Assembly: GCA_002423155.1 (NCBI GenBank)
Contig: DIUV01000023.1
Location: forward strand, 1 to 7,304
DNA from: Alphaproteobacteria bacterium UBA6149
GTDB lineage: Bacteria > Pseudomonadota > Alphaproteobacteria > Rickettsiales > UBA998
Direction: 5' to 3'
Length of the DNA stretch: 7,304 bases
Shown here: positions 1-5,458 of the stretch, piece after piece
Layout: every line of letters starts with the position of its first letter
Position numbering within the stretch: the stretch's first letter is position 1
The notes under the pieces: model-generated
Told to the model about the DNA's origin: nothing
Seen by the model: the letters and a program-made list of their open reading frames with translations, nothing else
Databases searched by the model: none
Made by a program: the position numbers and the translations under genes

Positions 1-435
1 TATCAACAAGCAGTACAAGCAGGAACTGAAGGGGAGCAATTGTCGGCAGACGCATTGATTGCGCAAATGCTCCAACAAGTAGCCGATGAAAAATTACTCA
101 AAGAGCCGGAATTTTCTTTGCCCGAGAAACCTGATATAAAAATATTTCGCGGCATTGTGAGCGGCGTTTGTGCCGATGAGTTAAGCATAGATGCATGGGT
201 TGCCGTGCGCCTGCGGGATAAATGGACGGAAAAACGTCTGACTCCGCTCTTGCTGGCAATATTTCGTGCCGCGGCGTGGGAATTGCGCTACACACCCAAT
301 CTACGCCCCGCGATTTTGATTAATGAATATACGGATGTAACTAGCCGCTTTTATGATAATGGCGAAGTGGCGATGGTGAATGGCTTGTTGCAAGAGTTAG
401 TTAAGGAAAACGCCAAATTAGCCGCTACTGAGTAA
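1..435 (+). CDS. nusB: Transcription antitermination protein NusB, 5'-truncated by window edge
   Basis: NusB binds boxA RNA together with S10 (NusE) and supports antitermination, mainly of rRNA operons. The frame is open from base 1 with no stop, so the gene starts left of the window and about 144 C-terminal residues are present. A TTG at 40 could be read as a start, but the residues before it (YQQAVQAG) fit the usual NusB N-terminal helix, so it is internal. Family features: the helical middle (DIKIFRGIVSGV), the stretch LLAIFRAAAWELRY, and the C-terminal signature ILINEYTDVTSRFYDNGEVAMVNGLLQ, split here as ILINEYTDV, SRFYDNGE and VNGLLQEL, which matches the NusB pattern of an INE motif followed by FVNGVL. 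The only plus-strand gene in the window, it ends inside the 3' end of queD (11-bp convergent overlap), with no room for a separate terminator. Identification is by family pattern and is fairly sure; in many alphaproteobacteria ribH lies upstream, which cannot be seen here. Confidence 0.88.
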   Translation, partial: YQQAVQAGTEGEQLSADALIAQMLQQVADEKLLKEPEFSLPEKPDIKIFRGIVSGVCADELSIDAWVAVRLRDKWTEKRLTPLLLAIFRAAAWELRYTPNLRPAILINEYTDVTSRFYDNGEVAMVNGLLQELVKENAKLAATE

Positions 436-856
436 CTTCTGCGTAGCAATTCGGCGTTTCGTAGAGTTTTATCTTCGTACATTGCACTCCCGACTCTTTG
501 AATAACAAAGGGCAAATCTTTTCCAGCAAATAAACGGCCATATTTTCTGCGGTGGGATTATAGGGTAAATAATAGATTTTTTGCTCGGTATTTACAGCAA
601 TTAATGCACCCAATTCCGCATCTGCCTCCCACAGGATAGTGTTATGATCCCAATTATCATCAATCCAGCCACCTAATTTTTCACGCACCACGCCAAAATC
701 AATTATCCGCCCCAAATTATCCAAATTATTGGCCGAGAAGCTTGCCTCCACCACATAACGATGCCCATGCAGAAAGCGGCATTTGCTTTCGTGCTCACGC
801 ACTCTATGGGCGGCATCAAATTCTATTCTGCGTGTACAAGTTATTTGTGTGGTCAT
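425..856 (-). CDS. queD: 6-carboxy-5,6,7,8-tetrahydropterin synthase QueD (PTPS family)
   Basis: QueD converts 7,8-dihydroneopterin triphosphate to 6-carboxytetrahydropterin, the second step of the queuosine/7-deazaguanine tRNA modification pathway, in the cytoplasm. The 143-residue protein carries the zinc ligands His17 (DAAHR) and His30/His32 (LHGH). The nucleophile is Cys26, in the spacing C-x3-HGH typical of QueD rather than of eukaryotic-type PTPS (C-x5-HGH) or the folate-pathway PTPS-III (Glu in place of Cys). Asp70-His71 (WDHN), the PTAEN segment at 101-105 and Glu133 (YETPNC) complete the active site. It is some 20 residues longer than the E. coli enzyme. The ATG start is well supported: GGAG lies just upstream, and the start overlaps the stop of the upstream lipoprotein gene by one base (TAATG), implying translational coupling. 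The 3' end overlaps nusB on the other strand. No other queuosine gene is in the window. Confidence 0.93.
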   Translation of the reverse strand: MTTQITCTRRIEFDAAHRVREHESKCRFLHGHRYVVEASFSANNLDNLGRIIDFGVVREKLGGWIDDNWDHNTILWEADAELGALIAVNTEQKIYYLPYNPTAENMAVYLLEKICPLLFKESGVQCTKIKLYETPNCYAEVTQ

Positions 857-1173
857 TATTCTCCGCTACCCTTTTCGCCTTTTGCCCCGGCTTCATTTTT
901 TTTGCGTTCATTAATAATACTATCATCATTTTTTTCACGCGGGGGAGTGGCGACAATCCAGCCTTGCGAGAACATGCAATCACTAAACAACGTAGTTAGT
1001 TCGGCATTTTTATCCTTGGCGTTCAAATCTTTTTGGCTTTTAATATAAAAATCCAATTTAAGCTCAGACATTTCCCGGCATTTATCGCGCAAGTCCACAT
1101 AGCCACGCTGGATTTCTGTGGTATCCGTACAGGCAGTAAGCGCCAAAGACAAAAAGATAATGGTTTTTTTCAT
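856..1173 (-). CDS. Small putative lipoprotein of unknown function, coupled to queD
   Basis: I do not recognise this 105-residue protein. It begins with a lipoprotein signal peptide: two lysines, a hydrophobic stretch (residues 4-12) and the lipobox LTAC with the acylated Cys at 15. The residue after it is Thr, not Asp, so by the enterobacterial sorting rule an outer-membrane location is more likely than the inner membrane. The mature part (16-75) is probably helical and has two further cysteines, Cys32 and Cys66, which could form a disulfide in the periplasm. Residues 66-72 (CMFSQGW) resemble a C-M-x(n)-G-W ending seen in other tiny bacterial lipoproteins (my impression, not checked). The tail (about 78-105) is very polar, rich in Lys, Glu, Asn and Gly, and probably disordered. 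The stop codon overlaps the queD start by one base, so the two are co-translated, although a cell-surface protein has no obvious link to queuosine synthesis. Start ATG at 1173 has only a weak AGAAG upstream. Confidence 0.72.
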   Translation of the reverse strand: MKKTIIFLSLALTACTDTTEIQRGYVDLRDKCREMSELKLDFYIKSQKDLNAKDKNAELTTLFSDCMFSQGWIVATPPREKNDDSIINERKKNEAGAKGEKGSGE

Positions 1174-1298
1174 GATTACAAATCACTTCTTGATCAAAAT
1201 AAGGCAAAATTATTCTTATGACTATATATCCCTACACAGTAGCACCATTAATAATAGCATTACATATTGATATATAACGTATCTTTATAATAAATATA

Positions 1299-1399
1299 TC
1301 CATCGTCATACAGCACGAAGAGCGGTATCCATGCCTATCAACTAGCTATCAAGCCAATGTTTTGGCATGGATCCCGCCCTGCGGCGGGATGACGATGGA
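1299..1399. repeat. Concentric palindromic intergenic repeat (about 101 bp)
   Basis: The outer arms are an 11-bp perfect inverted repeat: TCCATCGTCAT at 1299-1309 and its complement at 1389-1399. The inner arms are a 9-bp perfect inverted repeat: ATCCATGCC at 1327-1335 and GGCATGGAT at 1364-1372. Both pairs share the same centre, near 1349, so the unit folds as one long hairpin. The right arm also contains a GC-rich stem-loop (CCCGCC, loop CTGC, GGCGGG; 1373-1388) in an otherwise AT-rich region. The wording GGATCCCGC...GCGGGATGACG resembles dispersed palindromes seen in many alphaproteobacterial genomes, including Rickettsiales; that resemblance is from memory. No target-site duplication is apparent at the edges of the core. 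Confidence 0.72.
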
Positions 1400-1513
1400 G
1401 AGTTTGTGCTAATAATGCACTGTTATTTAACTTGTTAATAGTGCCGTCATATAGAGTTCGACTACGCACAGAGAATATACACTTAATTAATAATATTGTA
1501 AAAACAAAAAGGC

Positions 1514-1539
1514 AAAAAAAAACCCTGCCTAAACAGGGT
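1514..1539 (-). terminator. Intrinsic terminator of the rpsF-rpsR operon
   Basis: Read on the minus strand, a six-base stem ACCCTG (1534-1539) and CAGGGT (1522-1527) encloses the loop TTTAGG and runs into an uninterrupted T tract (A on the plus strand, 1514-1522). It starts 22 bases after the rpsR stop and is oriented to end rpsF-rpsR transcription. Confidence 0.88.
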
Positions 1540-1561
1540 CTTTTCTAAAAACATTTAAAAT

Positions 1562-1849
1562 CTATTGTACAACGTAAGGCACCAAAGCCAAGTTACGTGC
1601 ACGTTTAACTGCGGTGGACAACTCACGTTGTTTTTTCGCGCAAACTGAAGTGATACGTGCAGGCATAATTTTGCCGCGTTCAGAAGTGAAGCGTTGTAGC
1701 AATTTCACATCTTTATAATCAACTTTAGGGGCATTCTGACCAGTTAAGGGGCAACTTTTGCGGCGACGCAAGAAAACTTTGCGACCTGCGGCAGCGCCAG
1801 CAGCATCAGTTTGAGGTGCAGAAGAAGAATCGTTTTGTGGAAAAGCCAT
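1562..1849 (-). CDS. rpsR: 30S ribosomal protein S18
   Basis: S18 is a small-subunit protein that forms a heterodimer with S6 on the platform of the 30S particle. The 95-residue product has the family core RRRKSCPLTG (about 28-37), VDYKDVKLLQRF, SERGKIMPARIT and KKQRELSTAVKRAR, ending in LALVPYVVQ. The alphaproteobacterial-type wording of the core (CPLTGQNAPKVDYKD) is clear. Compared with the 75-residue E. coli protein it has about 18 extra N-terminal residues rich in Ser, Ala, Asp and Gln, probably disordered. The ATG is fixed by an AAGGA ribosome binding site about 8 bases upstream. It lies 18 bases after the rpsF stop, so the pair is one operon, and a strong terminator follows directly. 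rplI, often the next gene, is not here. Confidence 0.97.
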   Translation of the reverse strand: MAFPQNDSSSAPQTDAAGAAAGRKVFLRRRKSCPLTGQNAPKVDYKDVKLLQRFTSERGKIMPARITSVCAKKQRELSTAVKRARNLALVPYVVQ

Positions 1850-1867
1850 TATTTCATTCCTTATAAA

Positions 1868-2221
1868 TTATGCGTAAGCGCCAGCGAAATCATCCCGCGA
1901 ACCACGTTGCAAAACGGGAGATGGGTTTTCGTCAAACGAATCAACTCGCACCACTAGATGACGCATAATATCTTCGCTCAAGCGCGCATTACGTTGCAAC
2001 TCATCAACCGCTGCCGAAGTAGCGTCTAACACCAAGAACATATAATGTCCTTTGCTGTTTTTGTTGATTTTGTAAGCTAGTGCGCGCAGACCCCAATATT
2101 CCTCTTTCACTATTTTGCCGCCCATAGACGATAAAATAGCAGACAAATCTTCAGTCAGCTTAGTAACTTGTTGCCGGGTCAAATCCGGCCGAATGACAAA
2201 GGTACTCTCGTAGAGAGGCAT
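1868..2221 (-). CDS. rpsF: 30S ribosomal protein S6
   Basis: S6 binds S18 and 16S rRNA in the platform of the small subunit. The 117-residue protein shows the S6 pattern throughout: YESTFVIRPDL (4-14), GGKIVKEEYWGLRALAYKINK (34-54, central GLRALAY), KGHYMFLVL (57-65), the helix with VDELQRNARLSEDIMRHLVVRV (72-93), then a flexible C-terminal tail (94-117) containing RGSRDDF. The ATG start is supported by TGGAG about 10 bases upstream. It is first in the rpsF-rpsR operon, with a plausible sigma-70-type promoter 60-85 bp upstream. In several bacteria the S6:S18 dimer represses its own mRNA through a bulged stem in the leader; I looked for such a structure in the roughly 50-base leader and could not see one with confidence. 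Confidence 0.97.
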   Translation of the reverse strand: MPLYESTFVIRPDLTRQQVTKLTEDLSAILSSMGGKIVKEEYWGLRALAYKINKNSKGHYMFLVLDATSAAVDELQRNARLSEDIMRHLVVRVDSFDENPSPVLQRGSRDDFAGAYA

Positions 2222-2278
2222 ATTTTTAACTCCAGATGATTCTTAACATCAGATATTTTCTGTACAATTAGGCTAGTG

Positions 2279-2306
2279 ACCATACAGATTTTTTTACCCC
2301 TGACAA
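2279..2306 (-). promoter_or_regulatory. Candidate sigma-70-type promoter for rpsF-rpsR
   Basis: On the minus strand TTGTCA (2301-2306; 5 of 6 matches to TTGACA) is followed after 16 bases by TATGGT (2279-2284; 4 of 6 matches to TATAAT). Transcription would start near 2272, giving a leader of about 50 bases. It lies just after the dehydrogenase stop at 2324, where no terminator is visible, so readthrough from the upstream operon is also possible. Confidence 0.45.
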
Positions 2307-2323
2307 GTTTTTTTTTAATTTTC

Positions 2324-3097
2324 TTACATTGAAGGCTTTTCTGGCAATCCCGAGAACAAAAAATCGCTCCAAACACTAGGAAAAGCGCTAATTATTGACA
2401 AAGCAATGCGTAATTGCCACGGAAATACAATCCGCCCTTTTTTGGCTGCCAACCCTTGCGCAATATAATTAGCGGCTTGTTCGGCGGACATTAAAAAGGG
2501 CATTTTATAGGGATTTACGTCGGTAAGCGGCGTTTTTATAAATCCCGGGCAAATTACGGACACCTGCACGCCATCACGGGCTAGTTTTCCGCGTAGCGCA
2601 TCACCATAAGCGATTACGGCAGCTTTGCTGGCGCTATAAGCAGGCGCAGACGGCAAGCCCCGATAGCCCGCCAGCGAGGCAATCATGCCTATTTGTCCGG
2701 CTTTACGTACCTGAAAACGCGGCAATAATGGGGCGACACTGTGTAATACGCCCGCAACATTGGTGGCAAAAATATCTTTGGTTTGCTGCAAGTCCGCGCC
2801 ATTGCCTCCGCCCGAACCGCCGGAAATTCCGGCATTGGCAATTAATAAATCCACCGGGAATTCATCATCAAATTTTTGTAACCATTGTTGCATCGCCTCT
2901 GCATCGCGCACATCCAACACACCAATTTGCACGATTGCTCCTTGGGCACGACATTTTTGCGCGGTTTCTTCCAAGCGGATTTGGTTGCGCCCGAGCAGGC
3001 CTAAAACAACGCCATCAGCTGCATATTTTTCTGCCAAAGCCGCACCTAAACCACTGGATGCTCCCGTTATGATTATATTATTGCTGCTTTGCACCAC
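2324..3097 (-). CDS. Short-chain dehydrogenase/reductase (classical SDR)
   Basis: This 257-residue cytoplasmic oxidoreductase has a Rossmann fold that binds NAD(P)H; the substrate is unknown. Visible elements are the nucleotide-binding loop TGASSGLG (11-18), Arg37 after the second strand (LLGRN; a basic residue here often favours NADPH, inference), LDV (61-63), NAG (88-90), and the catalytic tetrad Asn113 (TNVAG), Ser141, Tyr154 and Lys158 (YSASK), followed by the PG motif at 184-185. The C-terminal part (228-251) is hydrophobic and aromatic (WQLRIALSIISAFPSVW), as in some SDRs that associate with membranes. The start is GTG at 3097, inside the last 20 bases of flhB, with a GAAGG sequence 8-12 bases upstream; no later Met fits, because the glycine loop begins at residue 11. 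It follows fliQ-fliR-flhB and is probably co-transcribed, though a flagellar role is not implied. Confidence 0.9.
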   Translation of the reverse strand: MVQSSNNIIITGASSGLGAALAEKYAADGVVLGLLGRNQIRLEETAQKCRAQGAIVQIGVLDVRDAEAMQQWLQKFDDEFPVDLLIANAGISGGSGGGNGADLQQTKDIFATNVAGVLHSVAPLLPRFQVRKAGQIGMIASLAGYRGLPSAPAYSASKAAVIAYGDALRGKLARDGVQVSVICPGFIKTPLTDVNPYKMPFLMSAEQAANYIAQGLAAKKGRIVFPWQLRIALSIISAFPSVWSDFLFSGLPEKPSM

Positions 3098-4184
3098 CAG
3101 CCGCCTTCTTATCCTTCATCACCTTACCTTTTAATTTATAAACATAACCAATAATCTCCGCCACGGCCTGATAATATTTGTAAGGTATCGGGTCATCAAT
3201 CTCGACATTATCGTATAAAGAACGTGCCAAAGGCGGATTACGCATAATGGTTATTTTATGTTCCTGCGCCACTTTTCGGATGCGCTGAGCGACTTTGTCG
3301 GTGCCCTTTGCCAATACAATTGGCGCTTCCATATTATCGGGGTTATATTGCAAAGCTACGGCATAATGGGTGGGGTTGGTAATAATCACATCGGCTTTGG
3401 GAACCGCCGCCATCATGCGTTTTTTGGCACGTTCTCTGCGCAACGCTTTGATTTTTTGCTTGATGTGTGGGTCACCCTCTTGTTGTTTATATTCGTCTTT
3501 TAATTCTTGTTTGCTCATACGCATTTTTTTCATAAATTCTCTACGCTGATAGAGATAATCAAAAATAGCGATTAAAAATACGATGGAAACCATCCCTATA
3601 ATCATGCGCTTTGCCATCTCGGCCAGAAATGCAATGATGGCAGGCATTTCTTCATTAGGCAAAAGCCGTAATTTTTCCATCTGCGGCATTATGGCGTAGG
3701 TTGCCACCAGCCCAACAACGGTTATTTTTATAACTCCCTTTACTAGCTCCATCACTGAACGCATGGAGAACATTCTCCCCAACCCTTTGACAATAGATAT
3801 TTTTTCCAATTTGGGCTTGATAGATTCGCTAGAAAAGTTGAACCTACTTTGCATAAAACCTGCTGCCAAAGCAGCAATCATCAGCAACAACATAGGAACC
3901 GCCAGAATGATTCCGATTTCCTGCACTACATTGCTGGCAATCGTATCAAAGGCACCCTCTCCTTCAGGAAATTGATCCGCCATCTGCACAAACGGAGTGA
4001 GGATACGCATAAAATCGCGCATCATACTGGGAAGAATAACGATGACAATCATCGCTAAAGTAAATAACATGAAAAAATTATTTACCTCTTTGGAGGTAAC
4101 AATCTGCCCTTTCTCCCGCGCATCATCTAAGCGCTTTTGGGAAGGTTCCTCGGTCTTTTGGGAATCATCGGTTTCTTCACTCAT
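3078..4184 (-). CDS. flhB: Flagellar export apparatus protein FlhB
   Basis: FlhB is the substrate-specificity switch of the flagellar type III secretion system in the inner membrane. The 368-residue protein has a charged N-terminus with the family stretch KTEEPSQKRLDDAREKGQI (10-28) and SKEVNN. Four membrane segments follow, at about 37-55, 88-110, 148-167 and 188-208, and then a cytoplasmic domain. The linker has GDPHIKQKIKALRRERAKKRMM (237-258; core DPHIKQKIK). The self-cleavage site NPTH is at 270-273, cut between Asn270 and Pro271 in the family, so the protein should switch from rod/hook to filament substrates normally. The conserved ALQYNP, APIVLAKG and NPPLARSLY stretches follow, with a short Lys-rich tail. 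It starts 13 bases after fliR, and its 3' end overlaps the dehydrogenase. Length and motifs match the flagellar rather than the virulence paralogue, given its fliQ and fliR neighbours. Confidence 0.97.
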   Translation of the reverse strand: MSEETDDSQKTEEPSQKRLDDAREKGQIVTSKEVNNFFMLFTLAMIVIVILPSMMRDFMRILTPFVQMADQFPEGEGAFDTIASNVVQEIGIILAVPMLLLMIAALAAGFMQSRFNFSSESIKPKLEKISIVKGLGRMFSMRSVMELVKGVIKITVVGLVATYAIMPQMEKLRLLPNEEMPAIIAFLAEMAKRMIIGMVSIVFLIAIFDYLYQRREFMKKMRMSKQELKDEYKQQEGDPHIKQKIKALRRERAKKRMMAAVPKADVIITNPTHYAVALQYNPDNMEAPIVLAKGTDKVAQRIRKVAQEHKITIMRNPPLARSLYDNVEIDDPIPYKYYQAVAEIIGYVYKLKGKVMKDKKAAGGAKQQ

Positions 4185-4197
4185 ACATTACCAATCA

Positions 4198-4962
4198 CTA
4201 TACATTACCCAAAAAAAGCGCAAAATCCGTACGAAAGAAATCAGCAAACTCCAGCAATATAGAGGTAAACATCGCCATCAACAAAAATATTCCCAACAAT
4301 ACTTGTGGCGATTGAATAATATAAAAAACCTGCATCTGGGGCATCAGCCGCGCCAAAATACCCACCCCTAAATATAACAACAAACCCACGACAATCGCAG
4401 GGGCAGACAGCTTAACCCCCACCAAGAATATTTTACCAACCAACATAGAAAAATATTGAGCAAAATCATTAATGGGGGGCGCAATCCCTGGAGAAAATAA
4501 ATTATAACTATCCACCATGCCGCGCAACATCGTATAATGCAAATCAGAGGTGAATAAAAATACCACCCCCGTCATACTCAGCAAATTACCCATCAACGTA
4601 CCTTGGGTGGATTGGGTCATATCAAATTGCGTTGCCATAGATAAGCCCGATTGGGCAGAATAAATCATCCCCGCCACATGCAAACTCGCCACCAACATAC
4701 GACAAACGGTACCAATGGCAATACCAATAATTATTTCTCCACCCAGCATATAGGTTAGCACTAAAGGAGAATTTGGCAAAGACGGCATATACGGCTGCAT
4801 AATTGGTGCCAGCACCACACTAAAAGACAAGGCTAATAATAAACGCGCACGAAAACTAACATAAACTTCTGCAAATCCCGGCATAATCATCAACCCTGAA
4901 CCAATGCGTGAGAAAATCATCAGCACGGTAAATAAATCGCCAACCAGGATTTTTTCCAACAT
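4198..4962 (-). CDS. fliR: Flagellar export gate protein FliR
   Basis: FliR forms, with FliP and FliQ, the helical export gate at the base of the flagellar type III system. The 254-residue, mostly hydrophobic protein has the family marks SRIGSGLMIMPGF (18-30), FRARLLLAL (37-45), GEIIIGIAIG (75-84), AQSGLSMATQFDMTQ (103-117), LHYTMLRGMVDSY (141-153) with FSPG, KLSAPAIVVGLLLYLGVGILARLMPQMQVF (core ARLMPQMQVF, 204-213), and a hydrophobic end. About six membrane-spanning segments are expected. The ATG at 4962 has AGGTG 8 bases upstream, overlapping the fliQ stop, and the two genes are 10 bases apart, so coupling is likely. The length is normal for the family. Confidence 0.96.
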   Translation of the reverse strand: MLEKILVGDLFTVLMIFSRIGSGLMIMPGFAEVYVSFRARLLLALSFSVVLAPIMQPYMPSLPNSPLVLTYMLGGEIIIGIAIGTVCRMLVASLHVAGMIYSAQSGLSMATQFDMTQSTQGTLMGNLLSMTGVVFLFTSDLHYTMLRGMVDSYNLFSPGIAPPINDFAQYFSMLVGKIFLVGVKLSAPAIVVGLLLYLGVGILARLMPQMQVFYIIQSPQVLLGIFLLMAMFTSILLEFADFFRTDFALFLGNV

Positions 4963-4972
4963 AACAAAACAC

Positions 4973-5248
4973 CTATTCAGGCGCAGTAGGTTTGGCTATT
5001 TTTGCCATTAATTCTTCGTTGTAATCTTTCAAGGTGGACATGATAAACGGCATAGTCAGCATTAAAGTTACGAAAATGGCGAGAATTTTAGGCACGAAAG
5101 TTAAGGTCACTTCCTGAATTTGCGTGAGCGCCTGAAATAATGAAATGGTCAACCCCACCACCAAAGAAACAATCATCACAGGAGCGGAAACTTTTACCAG
5201 CACCCATAAAGCAGTTTGACCAATATCTAATAATTCTGCATGTTCCAT
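4973..5248 (-). CDS. fliQ: Flagellar export gate protein FliQ
   Basis: FliQ is a two-helix hairpin protein that packs around FliP/FliR in the flagellar export gate. From the ATG at 5248 it is 91 residues, the usual size. The first helix is about 13-35 and the second about 52-74. Between them is the nearly invariant turn FQALTQIQE (38-46), followed by TLTFVPKI. A GTG at 5257 in the same frame would add three residues (MQR) and cannot be excluded, as neither start has a clear ribosome binding site; I prefer the ATG because MEHAELLDIGQTALW matches where family members begin. It is the first of the fliQ-fliR-flhB cluster. About 200 bp separate it from metF, and that gap contains a MITE-like palindrome. 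The fliP gene, often upstream, is not in this window. Confidence 0.94.
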   Translation of the reverse strand: MEHAELLDIGQTALWVLVKVSAPVMIVSLVVGLTISLFQALTQIQEVTLTFVPKILAIFVTLMLTMPFIMSTLKDYNEELMAKIAKPTAPE

Positions 5249-5309
5249 GCGCTGCACTATATAGTAGTATTTCTAGCTTAGAAAGCAAAATTAATTCGGG
5301 CAATAATAT

Positions 5310-5454
5310 TAGACTTCCTCAGAAACTAAATATGTTGAGGCGGATGAGTCGTTTCTTTCTGATGAAAAACCGCAGCGTAGCGGCGCTACGTGAGGATTTT
5401 GAAGAAGAAAAAACGGCGCAGGCGTCCAACAGATTTAGTTTCTGAGGAAGTCTA
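5310..5454. mobile_element. MITE-like palindromic element with TA-flanked inverted ends
   Basis: Positions 5310-5331 and 5433-5454 are perfect inverted repeats (22 bp including the outer TA dinucleotides; arm wording GACTTCCTCAGAAACTAAAT from 5312). TA lies at both ends (5310-5311, 5453-5454), as expected for insertion at a TA target by IS630/Tc1-mariner-type transposases. A 3-bp ATT duplication (5308-5310, 5454-5456) is an alternative reading. The interior is also imperfectly self-complementary, with a central hairpin CGTAGC-GGC-GCTACG (5376-5390) centred on the same point as the outer arms, so the whole unit can fold into one long hairpin. It carries no transposase. It begins 4 bases after the metF stop and may end or stabilise the metF transcript ahead of fliQ. 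Confidence 0.78.
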
Positions 5455-5458
5455 TTTA

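Larger units (their letters stand above)
1174..1561. other. Gene-free stretch between the lipoprotein gene and rpsR
   Basis: This 388-bp stretch has no convincing coding frame on either strand. It holds the concentric palindrome at 1299-1399 and the rpsR terminator near 1514-1539. The lipoprotein/queD promoter should lie in 1174-1290 on the minus strand. The area is very AT-rich, but I see no -35/-10 pair good enough to call. Weak further complementarity exists between about 1225-1255 and 1430-1455 (TTAAT near GTGC on both sides), so the repeat may be larger than its well-paired core. Confidence 0.6.

Noticed and set aside
742..1048. Plus-strand frames of 85 and 95 codons opposite queD and the lipoprotein gene
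   Set aside because: They lie opposite queD and the lipoprotein gene, both better supported by motifs, starts and coupling. Their products show no family pattern.
2222..2275. S6:S18-binding autoregulatory leader structure in the rpsF mRNA
   Set aside because: The leader is short and AT-rich, and I could not find a stem with the CCG-type bulge described for that motif.
5283..5310. Sigma-54-like promoter upstream of fliQ (TTGCCCG ... TTGCT on the minus strand)
   Set aside because: The two boxes are separated by 8 bases where the -24/-12 consensus needs 4, and the first box lacks the GG. The match is chance in AT-rich DNA.
5140..5445. 101-codon plus-strand frame crossing the fliQ start and the palindrome
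   Set aside because: Its first part is antisense to fliQ and its last part is the palindromic element. There is no family pattern across it; only the short internal frame at 5344-5445 deserved a note.
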